A stretch of DNA of 64,000 nucleotides from Roseomonas nitratireducens (GCF_017813355.1 NZ_JAGIYZ010000007.1:62001-126000); one strand, 5' to 3'; positions 15,839 through 24,749 are shown, counted from the stretch's first letter. Notes: a model not told the origin generated them from the sequence alone. Translations and numbers: made by a program.

Positions 15839-16806
15839 GCCGCGGCCTCAAGCGGGTGGTGGCAGGCGGCGCGGCGCGAGCCTTGCGCGACCTCGGGCGG
15901 CGGCGCGGCGCAGGCGGCATCCGCCCGCGGGCAGCGCGGCGCGAAGGCGCAGCCGGCGGGCAGCGCGAGCAGCGAGGGCGCCGCGCCGGGGATCTGCCGC
16001 AGCTTCTCTCCCGGCGTGGCCATCGCCGGCAGGCTGTCGAGCAGGCCGCGCGTGTAGGGATGCAGCGGCGCGCGCAGCACCGCGCCGACCGGCCCGCTTT
16101 CCACGATACGGCCGGCGTACATCACCAGCACCCGGTCGGCGAGGGAGGAGACCGTCGCGAGGTCGTGGCTGATCCAGATCAGCGCCGTGCCGCTCTCGGC
16201 GGCGAGCGCCTTCATCTTGGCCAGGATCTGCGCCTGGATGGACACGTCGAGCGCCGTCGTCGGTTCATCCGCCACGATCAGCGCCGGGCCGTGCAGCAGG
16301 GCGGTGGCGATGGCGACGCGCTGCCGCATGCCGCCCGAGAATTCGTGCGGATAGGCGGATAGCCGCCGCGCGGCCTCGGGGATGCCGACGCGCGCCAGCA
16401 CGGCCGCCGCGCGGTCCAGCGCGGCGCGGTCGGAGGCCCGTTCATGCGCCTGCACCGCGAGCGCCATCTGCGCGCCGATGGTCAGCACCGGGTTGAGCGT
16501 CGCCTGCGGGTCCTGGAACACCATGGCGAGGTGCCGCCCGCGCAGGGCGCGCAGCGCCGCGGGCGGCATGCCCACCAGCTCCCGCCCCTGGAAGCGGATG
16601 GAGCCGCCGACGATGCGCCCCGGCGGATCGACCAGGCCGAGCAGCGAGAAGCCCGTGACACTCTTGCCCGAGCCGCTTTCGCCGACGAGGCCGAGGATCT
16701 CCCCTGCCGCGAGGTCGAAGGACACGCCATCCACCGCCTTCGCCACGCCGGCGCGCGTCATGAAATGCGTGCGCAGGTCGCGCACCGAGAGCAGCGGCGC
16801 GGTCAC
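15835..16806 (-). CDS. Peptide ABC transporter ATPase, DppD type
   Basis: A 323-residue ATPase: Walker A GESGSGKS near residue 43, signature FSGGMRQRVAI near 160, Walker B LIVADEP. The C-terminal oligo_HPY extension contains LPAGCAFAPRCPRADAAC. The GTG start at 16806 overlaps the upstream permease stop by 4 nt and gives MTAPLLSVRDL, a normal DppD opening. The much longer upstream frame is a shadow of the permease gene. Confidence 0.93.
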   Translation of the reverse strand: MTAPLLSVRDLRTHFMTRAGVAKAVDGVSFDLAAGEILGLVGESGSGKSVTGFSLLGLVDPPGRIVGGSIRFQGRELVGMPPAALRALRGRHLAMVFQDPQATLNPVLTIGAQMALAVQAHERASDRAALDRAAAVLARVGIPEAARRLSAYPHEFSGGMRQRVAIATALLHGPALIVADEPTTALDVSIQAQILAKMKALAAESGTALIWISHDLATVSSLADRVLVMYAGRIVESGPVGAVLRAPLHPYTRGLLDSLPAMATPGEKLRQIPGAAPSLLALPAGCAFAPRCPRADAACAAPPPEVAQGSRRAACHHPLEAAA

Positions 16807-17663
16807 CGGCGCAGCCTCGGGTTGGTCTGGTCGCGCAGCTGGTCGCCCACCAGGTTGATGGCGACGATCAGCACGATCAGCGCGATGCCGGGATAGACGG
16901 AGATCCAGGTCCGCCCGCTCATCATGTACTGGAAGCCGTTGGCGATCAGCATGCCAAGCGAGGGTTCCGTCGGCGGCAGGCCGAGGCCGAGGAAGGACAG
17001 CGTGGCTTCCAGCGAGATCGCGTTCGCCACCTGCACCGTGCCGACGACGATCAGCGGCGGCAGCACGTTCGGGAGGATGTGGCGGAAGACGATGCGGAAC
17101 GTCGAAAGCGGCGTGGCGGCCGCGGCCTCGACATAGTCCTTGCGCCGCTCGGCACTCGCCGCGCCATAGGCGGTGCGGGCGAAATACGCGTACTGCGCGG
17201 CCACCAGCGCGATGATCAGCTGCGACTTGCCCTGCCCCAGCACGGCCACCAGCACCAGGGCGAGCAGGATGGCGGGAAAGGACAATTGCAGGTCCACCAC
17301 CCGCATGATCGCCGTCTCCACCCATCCGCCGGCCTGGGCGGCGAGGATGCCGAGCAGCGCGCCGACCGTCATGGCCACGGCGCCGGCGACCAGCCCCATC
17401 TGCAGCGAGATGCGCAGCCCGTACAGGATGGCGGAGAACAGGTCGCGCCCCTGCGCATCCGTGCCCAGCAGGTGCGCATAGCCGCCCGAGCCCACGAAGC
17501 CCGGCGGCCTGCGCGCATCGGCCAGTTCGAGCCCCGCTAGGTCGTAGGGGTCCTGCGGCGCGATCCAGGGTGCGGCGAGCGCGGTGCCGATGAAGGCCGC
17601 GACCACCAGCAGCGCCAGCAGCGCCACCCGGTTCTCGGCGTATTCGCGCCAGAAATCCTTCAC
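16803..17663 (-). CDS. Peptide ABC transporter permease, DppC type
   Basis: A 286-residue inner-membrane subunit with an N-terminal membrane segment, then HLLGTDAQGRDLFSAILYGLR, the DppC/OppC hallmark at about residue 65. About six membrane spans are predicted. The EAA loop is EAAAATPLSTFRIVFRHILPN around residue 185. It overlaps the DppB-type permease by 4 nt upstream and the DppD-type ATPase downstream. It belongs to the second importer, whose binding protein is encoded divergently at 18724. Confidence 0.93.
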   Translation of the reverse strand: MKDFWREYAENRVALLALLVVAAFIGTALAAPWIAPQDPYDLAGLELADARRPPGFVGSGGYAHLLGTDAQGRDLFSAILYGLRISLQMGLVAGAVAMTVGALLGILAAQAGGWVETAIMRVVDLQLSFPAILLALVLVAVLGQGKSQLIIALVAAQYAYFARTAYGAASAERRKDYVEAAAATPLSTFRIVFRHILPNVLPPLIVVGTVQVANAISLEATLSFLGLGLPPTEPSLGMLIANGFQYMMSGRTWISVYPGIALIVLIVAINLVGDQLRDQTNPRLRR

Positions 17664-18637
17664 GCCGCCGCCCCCCCGCGCCGGAGCCGCGGGTCGAGCA
17701 GCGCGTAGGAGAGGTCCACCACCAGGTTGATCGTCACGAACAGGAAGGCGACGAGGATCAGGTAGGCGACCATCACCGGCCGGTCGAGCGAGGTGATGGA
17801 ATCTATGATCAGCTTGCCCACGCCGGGCCAGGAGAAGATCGTTTCCGTCACCACGGCGAAGGCCAGCGTCGAGCCGAGTTCCAGCCCGAACACCGTGACG
17901 ATAGGGATTGCGATCAGCCGCAGCACGTGCCGGCGCAGGATGGTCAGGTCGGAAAGCCCGGCGGCACGCGCGAACTTCACCGTGTCGGTCAGCATGATCT
18001 CACGCGTGCCGGCGCGCGACAGGCGGATCATCATCGCCAGCTTGAACAGGCTAAGGTTGAGCGCCGGCAGCGCGATGAAGGACAGCCCTTCCAGCGTCAG
18101 GAAGGACCAGCCGATGCCGAACACCTCGACCACCGGCCCGCGATCGCCCGCCGGCAGCCAGTCGAGGTTCACCGCGAAGGTCAGGATCAGGATCAGCCCG
18201 ACCCAGAAGGTGGGCACCGAGAAGCCGAGCACCGAGACCGCCATGATGGCGCGGGACAGCACGCCATCCGGCCGGTAGCCCGCATAGATGCCGAGCGGCA
18301 CGCCGATCAGCGTGCCCGCGAGCACGGCGGCGATCGCCAGTTCCAGCGTCGCCGGCAGGCGCGACAGGATCAGGTCCAGCACCGGCATGCCGAACACGAA
18401 GGAGGTGCCGAAATCCCCGCGCAGCAGCCGCCCGAGGAAGGCCAGGTACTGTTCCCACAGCGGCAGGTCGAGCCCGAGGCGGCGGATCGCCTGGTCGCGG
18501 ATGTCCTGGGTCGCATCCGGGCTGATCAGCACGTCGATCGGATTGCCGATGGCGTGCACGCCGGCGAAGACCAGCGCCGACATGGCCAGCATGACGAGGA
18601 CGGATTGCAGCAGGCGCTGGATGACGTAGCCGAGCAT
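17660..18637 (-). CDS. Peptide ABC transporter permease, DppB type
   Basis: A 325-residue DppB/OppB-family inner-membrane subunit. MLGYVIQRLLQSVLVMLAMSALVF is the first membrane segment, so the ATG at 18637 was preferred over one 48 nt upstream. GRLLRGDFGTSFVF near residue 88 and the EAA loop (FARAAGLSDLTILRRHVLR) near 215 are diagnostic. It is the first gene of the leftward half of the second importer. The 86 nt between it and the rightward binding-protein gene should hold both promoters. Confidence 0.93.
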   Translation of the reverse strand: MLGYVIQRLLQSVLVMLAMSALVFAGVHAIGNPIDVLISPDATQDIRDQAIRRLGLDLPLWEQYLAFLGRLLRGDFGTSFVFGMPVLDLILSRLPATLELAIAAVLAGTLIGVPLGIYAGYRPDGVLSRAIMAVSVLGFSVPTFWVGLILILTFAVNLDWLPAGDRGPVVEVFGIGWSFLTLEGLSFIALPALNLSLFKLAMMIRLSRAGTREIMLTDTVKFARAAGLSDLTILRRHVLRLIAIPIVTVFGLELGSTLAFAVVTETIFSWPGVGKLIIDSITSLDRPVMVAYLILVAFLFVTINLVVDLSYALLDPRLRRGGAAA

Positions 18638-18723
18638 CGCGCCGAGTATCGGGCAGTGGACAGGGCGCGCAAGGCATTCCAGCATCCGCGGCCAAGGAAC
18701 GCTTCACGAGGAAAGGGACACCC

Positions 18724-20316
18724 ATGCCCCGCAATGCCCGACGCCTTGCGCTCGCCACCGTCGCCGCCGGCGCGCTGCTGGCCGGCGCCGCATCGGCCCA
18801 GACGCTGACGATGGGCGTCATCGCCGGGCCGGAGAGCATCGACCCGCATTTCACCGCGACCGGCACGCATTCGGAATCGCTCAAGCACGTCTTCGACACC
18901 CTGACCCATTCGGGCGACCAGCTGCAGGTCGAACCGGGCCTTGCCGAATCCTGGCGCATCGTCGACCCGAACACATGGGAGTTCCGCCTGCGCCGCGGCG
19001 TGCGCTTCCATGACGGGTCGGACATGACGGCGGAGGATGTCGCCGCCTCGATCCGCCGGATGCAGACGCTGTCGGGCCCCAACCCGACCAGCATCTACGT
19101 CCGCCGCGTGCGGGAAGTGCGCATCGTCGATCCGCACACGGTCCAGGTCGTGACGGACGGGCCGGCGCCGACGCTGCCGAACGACTTCATCCGCCTGTTC
19201 GTGGTTTCCGCCCGCGCCACCGCGGGGCTGGCGCCGGAGACGTCGAACGAGGCCTTCAATGCCGGGCGCGCGGCGATCGGCACGGGCCCCTATCGCTTCG
19301 GCTCCTGGACGCCGCGGGAACAATTCACCGTCGAGCGCAACGACACCTATTGGGGCGCGCGCCCGGCCTGGGCGCGGGTGGTGCGGCGGGAGATCTCGAA
19401 CCCCGCGGCGCGCGTCGCGCAGCTGCGCACCGGCCAGGTGGACATGATCGTGCGCGTGCCGGCGGCCGACGTGCCGACGCTCGAGCGCGACCGCAACATC
19501 GCCGTGCTGAAGACCGAGACGGTCTATGTCTTCAACCTGGCGCTCGACATGCGGGAGACGACGCCGCAGGTGACGGCGCGCGACGGCTCGCGACTGCCTG
19601 CCAACCCCTATCGCGACGCCCGGGTGCGGGAGGCGATCGACCTCGCCATCGACCGCCGCGCACTGGCCGAGGTGGCGATGGAAGGCCTGGGCACGCCGCA
19701 GGGCCAGATGGTCACGCCCGGCATCTTCGGCTTCAACCCGACGATCCAGATTCCCCGCACGGATGTCGCGCGGGCGCGGCAATTGCTGACCGAAGCCGGC
19801 TACCCGAACGGCTTCCGCATGGTGCTGAACTTCACCAACAACCGCCTGCCGGGGGACAACGGCGTGGGCACGTCGATGGCGCAGATGCTGGCGCGCATCG
19901 GGATCGAGGTGCAGGCCGCCGGCCAGCCCGCGGCCGTGATCTTCCCCGCCCGCGCGCGCGGCGAATTGTCCAACATCATGGCGGGCTGGGGCACGCTGAC
20001 GGGCGAGGCGAACTACTACTACGCGGCCAACGCGCACACGAACAACCGCGAGCTCCGCCTCGGCGCCTTCAACTGGAACGGCTTCTCGAACCCCGAGATC
20101 GACCGGCTGATCCAGGCGGCGAATGTCGAGCTGGACGAAGCGAAGCGGCGCGACCTTCTGCAGCAGGTCGGCGCGCTCTTCACCGCCGAGCGCGTGGTCA
20201 TCCCGATCGCCGCCGTCGGCTCCGCCTGGGCCATGCGGCGCGACCGCGTGACGCTGCGCGTGGGCCGCAGCGACGAGGAGACCTATGCCTGGGACGTGGC
20301 GCCTGTCGCCCGATGA
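18724..20316 (+). CDS. Peptide ABC transporter substrate-binding protein (SBP family 5)
   Basis: A 530-residue periplasmic receptor with a Sec signal peptide (RRLALATVAAGALLAGAASAQ, cleavage after ASAQ). It shows SBP_bac_5 motifs: GLAESWRIVDPNTWEFRLRRGVRFHDG near residue 72, MTAEDV and IGTGPYRF. It is transcribed divergently from its own permease/ATPase genes, an unusual but known split arrangement. Its stop overlaps the following creatininase-family gene (ATGA), which suggests the imported solute is a substrate of that hydrolase or is processed with it. Confidence 0.92.
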   Translation: MPRNARRLALATVAAGALLAGAASAQTLTMGVIAGPESIDPHFTATGTHSESLKHVFDTLTHSGDQLQVEPGLAESWRIVDPNTWEFRLRRGVRFHDGSDMTAEDVAASIRRMQTLSGPNPTSIYVRRVREVRIVDPHTVQVVTDGPAPTLPNDFIRLFVVSARATAGLAPETSNEAFNAGRAAIGTGPYRFGSWTPREQFTVERNDTYWGARPAWARVVRREISNPAARVAQLRTGQVDMIVRVPAADVPTLERDRNIAVLKTETVYVFNLALDMRETTPQVTARDGSRLPANPYRDARVREAIDLAIDRRALAEVAMEGLGTPQGQMVTPGIFGFNPTIQIPRTDVARARQLLTEAGYPNGFRMVLNFTNNRLPGDNGVGTSMAQMLARIGIEVQAAGQPAAVIFPARARGELSNIMAGWGTLTGEANYYYAANAHTNNRELRLGAFNWNGFSNPEIDRLIQAANVELDEAKRRDLLQQVGALFTAERVVIPIAAVGSAWAMRRDRVTLRVGRSDEETYAWDVAPVAR

Positions 20317-21023
20317 GGATCGCGGACAGCAACTGGTCCGACATCGAGGCCTTCCTCGCGCATGACGATCGCTGCCTGCTGCCCTTCGGCAGCACGGAGC
20401 AGCATGCGCAGCTCTCGCTCTGCGTCGACGCGATCCTGGCGGAACGCGTCGCGGTGGAAGCGGCCGCGCCGCTCGGCGTGCCGGTCTATCCCGCCATGCC
20501 CTTCGGCCTCGCACCGTATTTCGCCGCCTTCCCCGGCAGCGTCAGCCTGCGGGTGGAGACGCTGCTCGCCGTCGCGCGGGACCTCATCACCTCCGTCGCG
20601 CGCGCGGGCTTCCGCCGCATCCTCATCGTCAACGGCCATGGCGGGAACGCCCCGGTCGGCGCGCTGGCGCTCGAGATGATGACGGAGGATCCCCGGCTCT
20701 CGATCCGGTTCCACAACTGGTACAACGCGCCGCGCACCTGGGCCGCGGCGATGGCGGTGGACCGGTCCGGCAGCCACGGCAACTGGATGGAGAACTTCCC
20801 CTGGACGCGGCTGGCCCACGCGCCGGCGCCGGCCGGCGCGAAGCCGCCGGTGGACATGGCGCTGATGAAGGCCTCCCCGCCCGCCGCCGTGCGCGAGATG
20901 CTCGGCGACGGCAGCTTCGGCGGCCCCTGGCAGGTCGATGACGAAGCCATGGCCCGCATCTGGGCCGAGGGCGTCGCCGAGACGCGCGCCGCGCTCGAAG
21001 GCCCCTGGCCCCGGCGCGGCTGA
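20313..21023 (+). CDS. Creatininase-family amidohydrolase
   Basis: A 236-residue metal-dependent hydrolase of the creatininase fold (creatinine amidohydrolase, formamide hydrolases such as ArfB, MftE). Metal ligands are recognisable: Glu29 and His31 in GSTEQHA, Asp39, His109 in VNGHGGN and Glu160 in GSHGNWMEN. In the usual motif the residue after His31 is Gly; here it is Ala, and the following His of EQHGxH is replaced, so the substrate pocket differs from creatininase itself. It is translationally coupled to the binding protein upstream. The substrate is probably a cyclic amide or formamide delivered by the importer. Confidence 0.85.
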   Translation: MRIADSNWSDIEAFLAHDDRCLLPFGSTEQHAQLSLCVDAILAERVAVEAAAPLGVPVYPAMPFGLAPYFAAFPGSVSLRVETLLAVARDLITSVARAGFRRILIVNGHGGNAPVGALALEMMTEDPRLSIRFHNWYNAPRTWAAAMAVDRSGSHGNWMENFPWTRLAHAPAPAGAKPPVDMALMKASPPAAVREMLGDGSFGGPWQVDDEAMARIWAEGVAETRAALEGPWPRRG

Positions 21024-21052
21024 CCCATTCACACCCAGCAGGATTCCCCAGC

Positions 21053-21664
21053 ATGGCCGAGACCCTCGTCTTCCCCGGCACCGTCGAATGGTCCGGGGAG
21101 AATCCCGGGATATCGCTGAAGGAGGACCCGTCCGGGCCCTTCACCACCCTCGCCTCCTTCTTCCGCGTCGTGCTGTCCCCGCATGGGCGGGGACACGCGC
21201 TGGTGCTGATGCTCTCCCCGCACGTGGCCGAGGCGCCGGCGGATGCGCCCAATGTCTGCCTGACGGACAACGAGCCGCTCGCGCGCTGGCTGATCGCCGA
21301 CTACGTCTCCCACTTCGGCGCCTGGCGCGGGCTGCCGGGGCTGGCGGGGCTGCAATACCGCCGGCTCGATAGCGTGCGCACCAGCGGCGACGCCATCACG
21401 ACCTACAGCGAGACGGTGCGCGCGGGGGAGATGAACGTGTCGCTCACCTGGTCGGGCCTCGGCCGACCCTTCTGCTTCGCCCTGCCGCCGGAGAATTCCG
21501 CGACGGGCAAGCACCACATGCCGAGCCTCTTCGTCGGCTGCGAGACCGCGAGCGTGACGGTGAACGGGCGCATCCGCTCCGGCGCGCCGATCCCGCGCGA
21601 CATCGCGGGACAGCGCATCTCGACCGCCATGCTGGCCTTCTCCGAGACCTGGATCCGCGTCTGA
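21053..21664 (+). CDS. Hypothetical protein in the importer/creatininase operon
   Basis: A 203-residue protein that I do not recognise. It has no signal peptide or membrane segment, so it is probably cytoplasmic. Mixed alpha/beta composition with aromatic patches (FGAWRGLPGLAGLQYRRLD, near residue 92; SLTWSGLGRPFCF, near 130) suggests a compact beta-rich fold. It lies 29 nt after the creatininase-family gene on the same strand and is probably in the same transcript. The context suggests an accessory role in metabolism of the imported solute, but nothing in the sequence establishes a function. Confidence 0.75.
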   Translation: MAETLVFPGTVEWSGENPGISLKEDPSGPFTTLASFFRVVLSPHGRGHALVLMLSPHVAEAPADAPNVCLTDNEPLARWLIADYVSHFGAWRGLPGLAGLQYRRLDSVRTSGDAITTYSETVRAGEMNVSLTWSGLGRPFCFALPPENSATGKHHMPSLFVGCETASVTVNGRIRSGAPIPRDIAGQRISTAMLAFSETWIRV

Positions 21665-21692
21665 TCCCCGCTTGATCCCCTTGGCAGCCCGC

Positions 21693-21718
21693 CCCGCCCC
21701 CGCGCAGAAGGGGGCGGG
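21693..21718 (+). terminator. GC-rich hairpin just upstream of the DUF3429 gene
   Basis: CCCGCCCCC, an 8-nt loop and GGGGGCGGG form a 9-bp perfect stem after the hypothetical gene's stop (21664). There is no T-tract, so it could be a weak terminator. Its 3' arm overlaps the GGGAG ribosome binding site of the gene starting at 21728, so it could instead limit that gene's translation. Confidence 0.5.
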
Positions 21719-21727
21719 AGACACCGC

Positions 21728-22183
21728 ATGAGCGAATCGACCGTACCGCGCGCCGCGCTCTGGCTGGGCCTGTCGGGCCTGATGCCGACCCTGGGCATGC
21801 TCGTCGCCATGCTCGCCTGGCCCGAGGCGCGGGAGATCGCCGCGCGCGGGGGCATCGCCTATGGCGCCGTCATCGCCAGCTTCGTCGGCGGGGCCTGGTG
21901 GGGCCTGGCGGCGGCCCGCGCGGTGCCGGAGGACCTGCCGCGCCGGCTCGTGATTTCCGTCATCCCGAGCCTGGTCGCCTGGCCGGCGGTGCTGGCGCCG
22001 CCGGTCGCGGGCCTCGTCCTTCTGGCGCTGCTGTTCGCCGTGCTGCTGCCGACCGACCGGCGCTTCCTGGCCGAAGGCCTGGCACCCGCCTGGTGGCTTG
22101 GGCTGCGGCGGCCGCTTTCGCTGGGCATGGCCGCGCTGCATGCCGCAGCGGCACTGGTCCTGGCCCTTGGGGCAACTGTCTGA
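21728..22183 (+). CDS. DUF3429-type membrane protein
   Basis: A 151-residue integral membrane protein with about four predicted helices (LWLGLSGLMPTLGMLVAML, IASFVGGAWWGLAAA, VAWPAVLAPPVAGLVLLALLF, and the C-terminal segment). The sequence pattern AYGAVIASFVGGAWWG and the late WWLGLR are typical of the DUF3429 family, whose function is unknown. It follows a strong hairpin and precedes a tRNA gene on the opposite strand, so it is probably expressed alone. Confidence 0.8.
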   Translation: MSESTVPRAALWLGLSGLMPTLGMLVAMLAWPEAREIAARGGIAYGAVIASFVGGAWWGLAAARAVPEDLPRRLVISVIPSLVAWPAVLAPPVAGLVLLALLFAVLLPTDRRFLAEGLAPAWWLGLRRPLSLGMAALHAAAALVLALGATV

Positions 22184-22203
22184 TCAGGGGGATTGGTGCG
22201 CTG

Positions 22204-22279
<76 letters not shown>

Positions 22280-22384
22280 GTCCACCGCAGGGCGCGCTGA
22301 GTGCCCCAGGCCGAGGGGGAAGTCAAGGCGCCTTGCCCGGGCCCCTGGCCCTGACTAGGTTGCGCCCGCTTCGCGGGAGGATTC

Positions 22385-22690
22385 ATGCGCGCGCTGTTCT
22401 GGCTGCTGGATACGGCGATCAGCCTTTATGTCTGGGCGCTGATCATCGCGGCCGTGCTGTCCCTGCTGCTGAACTTCAACGTGCTCGACAGCCGCAACCG
22501 GTTCGTCTGGGCGGTGTCGGACTTCTTCTACCGGGTCACGGAGCCCGTACTGCGGCCGATCCGCCGGCGCATGCCGGACCTCGGCGGGGTCGACCTTTCG
22601 CCGCTGGTCCTCATCCTGCTGCTGTCGGCGCTGCGCATCCTGCTGGCCGAGATCCAGGTTGGGCTGCTGCGGAGCGGCGTCGGCTGGTGA
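22385..22690 (+). CDS. yggT: YggT-family membrane protein
   Basis: A 101-residue inner-membrane protein of the YggT family. It has two hydrophobic helices (residues about 5-30 and 71-95) separated by the conserved loop VTEPVLRPIRRRMPDLGGVDLSP, diagnostic of the family. The molecular role is unsettled; family members are linked to osmotic tolerance and, in some bacteria, cell-division or cytochrome assembly. The stop overlaps the DUF167 gene start (GTGA), matching the widespread yggT-yggU pairing. Confidence 0.93.
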   Translation: MRALFWLLDTAISLYVWALIIAAVLSLLLNFNVLDSRNRFVWAVSDFFYRVTEPVLRPIRRRMPDLGGVDLSPLVLILLLSALRILLAEIQVGLLRSGVGW

Positions 22691-22989
22691 GCTTCTGGCG
22701 GGCCGAGGCGGACGCCGTGCTGGTGCGGGTGCGCGTGCAGCCCAAGGCCCGCCGGCCGGGGCTAGGCGGCGTCCGGCCGGCCGGTGACGGGCCGCGGCTC
22801 GCCATCTCGGTCGCCGAGGCGCCGGAGGATGGCCGCGCCACCCGGGCGGCCTGCGAGGCCCTGGCCGAGGCTCTCGGCGTCGCGCCGTCCACCGTCGCGC
22901 TCGCCCAGGGCGCGGCCTCCCGTGAAAAGACCCTGCGCGTGGCTGGCCCGCCGGATCGCCTCGCGCCGCGCCTGGAGGCGCTCGCATGA
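22687..22989 (+). CDS. DUF167 (YggU-family) protein
   Basis: A 100-residue small cytoplasmic protein of the YggU/DUF167 family. [19 protein letters not shown] is the family's characteristic opening. The C-terminal half carries the pattern [36 protein letters not shown], matching the conserved K-T-x-x-V end of the fold. The function is unknown. The GTG start is fixed by the 4-nt overlap with yggT, and its stop overlaps folD. Confidence 0.92.
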   Translation: MSFWRAEADAVLVRVRVQPKARRPGLGGVRPAGDGPRLAISVAEAPEDGRATRAACEALAEALGVAPSTVALAQGAASREKTLRVAGPPDRLAPRLEALA

Positions 22990-23834
22990 CCGCCCGCATC
23001 CTCGACGGCAAGGCGATCGCCGCCAGGCTCCGCGCGCGCCTGGCTGACCGCGTGGCCGCGCTGCCCTTCCGCCCCGGCCTGCGCGTGGTGCGCGTCGGCG
23101 ACGACCCGGCCTCGGGCGTCTATGTCCGCAACAAGGACAAGGCGGCGCTGGAAGCCGGCTTCGACAGCGCGACCATCCACCTGCCGGCCGAGACGAGCGA
23201 GGCAGCGCTGCTGGCCGAGATCGCCCGGCTGAATGCCGACCCGGCCGTGGATGGCATCCTGGTGCAACTGCCCCTGCCGCCGCAGATCCGGGCCGAAGCG
23301 GCCATCGCCGCGGTCGATCCGGCGAAGGACGTGGACGGCTTCCACCCGCTGAACGCCGGGCGGCTCGCCGCCGGGCAGCCGGGGCTCGTGCCCTGCACGC
23401 CGCGCGGCGTCATGCACATCCTGGCCGAAGCTGGCGTGGAACTGCGCGGCGCGCGCGCCGTCGTGCTCGGCCGCTCGCAGATCGTCGGCCGGCCCATGGC
23501 TCAGCTGCTGCTCGGCGCCGACGCGACCGTGACCATCGCCCATTCCCGCACCCGGGACCTCCCCGGCGAATGCCGCCGGGCGGAGGTGCTGGTCGCCGCC
23601 GTCGGCCGGCCGGAAATGGTGCGCGCGGACTGGATCGCGCCGGGCGCCGTGGTGGTCGATGTCGGCATCAACCGGCTGGCCGACGGGCGGCTGGTGGGCG
23701 ACGTCGCCTATGCCGAGGCCGCCGCCGTCGCCGGCGCCATCACGCCCGTGCCGGGCGGCGTCGGGCCGATGACCATCGCCTGCCTGCTCGAGAACACGCT
23801 GGATGCCGCCATCGCGCGGCGGGGGGCCGCATGA
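22986..23834 (+). CDS. folD: Bifunctional methylenetetrahydrofolate dehydrogenase/cyclohydrolase
   Basis: FolD interconverts 5,10-methylene-, methenyl- and 10-formyl-tetrahydrofolate, supplying one-carbon units for purine, formyl-Met and other syntheses. The 282-residue length is standard. Diagnostic motifs are [11 protein letters not shown] with Tyr46 and catalytic Lys52-region lysines, KDVDGFHP near residue 114, [16 protein letters not shown] near 162 (NADP-binding) and [18 protein letters not shown] near 252. ATG overlaps the DUF167 stop by 4 nt. Confidence 0.97.
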   Translation: MTARILDGKAIAARLRARLADRVAALPFRPGLRVVRVGDDPASGVYVRNKDKAALEAGFDSATIHLPAETSEAALLAEIARLNADPAVDGILVQLPLPPQIRAEAAIAAVDPAKDVDGFHPLNAGRLAAGQPGLVPCTPRGVMHILAEAGVELRGARAVVLGRSQIVGRPMAQLLLGADATVTIAHSRTRDLPGECRRAEVLVAAVGRPEMVRADWIAPGAVVVDVGINRLADGRLVGDVAYAEAAAVAGAITPVPGGVGPMTIACLLENTLDAAIARRGAA

Positions 23835-24064
23835 TCCTCTGGCGCGTCCTGCAGGTGGTCGGCGTCGCCGGCATCCTCGCCTGCCTCATGCTGGCCTGGC
23901 AGGCGACGCCCTTCGGCGGCGATGGCTGGTCCCGCGCGCGGCTGCTCTATGCCGGGGCGGGCGCGATCCCGGCGCTGGCGCTGCTCGGCATCGCCGCGCT
24001 GGGGCAGGAGATGCGCCGCGTGCGCGCGGCGCTGGCGCGGATCGAGCAGAAGCTCGGGGACTGA
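23831..24064 (+). CDS. Small membrane protein of unknown function
   Basis: A 77-residue protein with two hydrophobic segments (residues about 5-23, [17 protein letters not shown], and 40-58, [17 protein letters not shown]) and a short basic C-terminal helix ([15 protein letters not shown]) that could form a coiled coil on the cytoplasmic side. I do not recognise a family. The start codon overlaps the folD stop by 4 nt, so it is co-translated as the last gene of the yggT-DUF167-folD operon. Confidence 0.75.
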   Translation: MILWRVLQVVGVAGILACLMLAWQATPFGGDGWSRARLLYAGAGAIPALALLGIAALGQEMRRVRAALARIEQKLGD

Positions 24065-24071
24065 CGCCGCC

Positions 24072-24093
24072 CGCGCGAAGGATGGTTCGCGCG
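24072..24093. terminator. Hairpin between convergent genes
   Basis: CGCGCGAA, a 6-nt loop and TTCGCGCG form an 8-bp perfect stem between the small membrane protein (stop 24064) and the convergent PaiB-like gene (stop 24114). Its position suits a bidirectional terminator, though no T-run follows. Confidence 0.45.
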
Positions 24094-24113
24094 CGGCCGC
24101 CCCCCGCGAAGGC

Positions 24114-24749
24114 TCAGCCGGCGCGCATCGCGGCGGCCACCGCCTGGTCGGCCGCATCCGCGCTGTCCGAAAGCCCCGCGACCACGCCGGCCCGGTCGGC
24201 CTCGTCCCGGTTCTGGGAGAGCTTCCGCTTGCCGATCAGCGTCTCGATCCGCAGCGTGATGCCGACGATGCTCTTCAGCTGCCCGGCCACGAAGGGCTCG
24301 GGCGCGTCCGTCACCGCCCAGGGGTCGCGGCGCGGCGCCTCGTGCCGTTCGGTCAGGCGGGAGACCAGCGCATGCAGCCGCGCGGCATCCTCGATCACCT
24401 CCACCGTCCCGATCGCGTGCACCGCCACGTAGTTCCAGGTCGGCACGACGCGCCCATGCTCCCGCTTCGAGGCATAGAGCGAGGGCGAGACATAGGCCTC
24501 CGGACCCGGGAAGATCGCGCGCGCGACGCCCGCGGCGCGAAGCCCCCTCCAATGCGCGTTCGCCTTGGCGATGTGGCCGTGCAGCGTGCCGTGCGGGCCT
24601 TCGTCGACCTCCAGCATCAGCGGCAGGTGCGTCGCCTCCGGCGCGCCGCCATCGGGCGCGGCCGAGACCAGCAGCGCCAGGCGCGCCGCGCGCATGATCT
24701 CCCGCAGCACCTCGGGGCGGTCCTCGCGGAAGGCGGGCGGCGTGTACAT
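24114..24749 (-). CDS. PaiB-type FMN-binding regulator/split-barrel flavoprotein
   Basis: A 211-residue protein of the PaiB family. The N-terminus MYTPPAFREDRPEVLREIMRAARLALLVS and the later block HIAKANAHWRGL, then PTWNYVAVHAIGTVEVIED, are diagnostic of the family's FMN-binding split barrel. Bacillus PaiB negatively regulates sporulation and protease genes; in most bacteria the role is unknown. It is a single gene, convergent with the folD operon and divergent from the DUF6494 gene. Confidence 0.88.
   Translation of the reverse strand: MYTPPAFREDRPEVLREIMRAARLALLVSAAPDGGAPEATHLPLMLEVDEGPHGTLHGHIAKANAHWRGLRAAGVARAIFPGPEAYVSPSLYASKREHGRVVPTWNYVAVHAIGTVEVIEDAARLHALVSRLTERHEAPRRDPWAVTDAPEPFVAGQLKSIVGITLRIETLIGKRKLSQNRDEADRAGVVAGLSDSADAADQAVAAAMRAG

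Noticed and set aside
8958-20316. The two peptide importers as a recent tandem duplication
   Set aside because: Architectures and protein sequences differ (fused versus separate ATPases, different receptors), so common recent origin is not supported.
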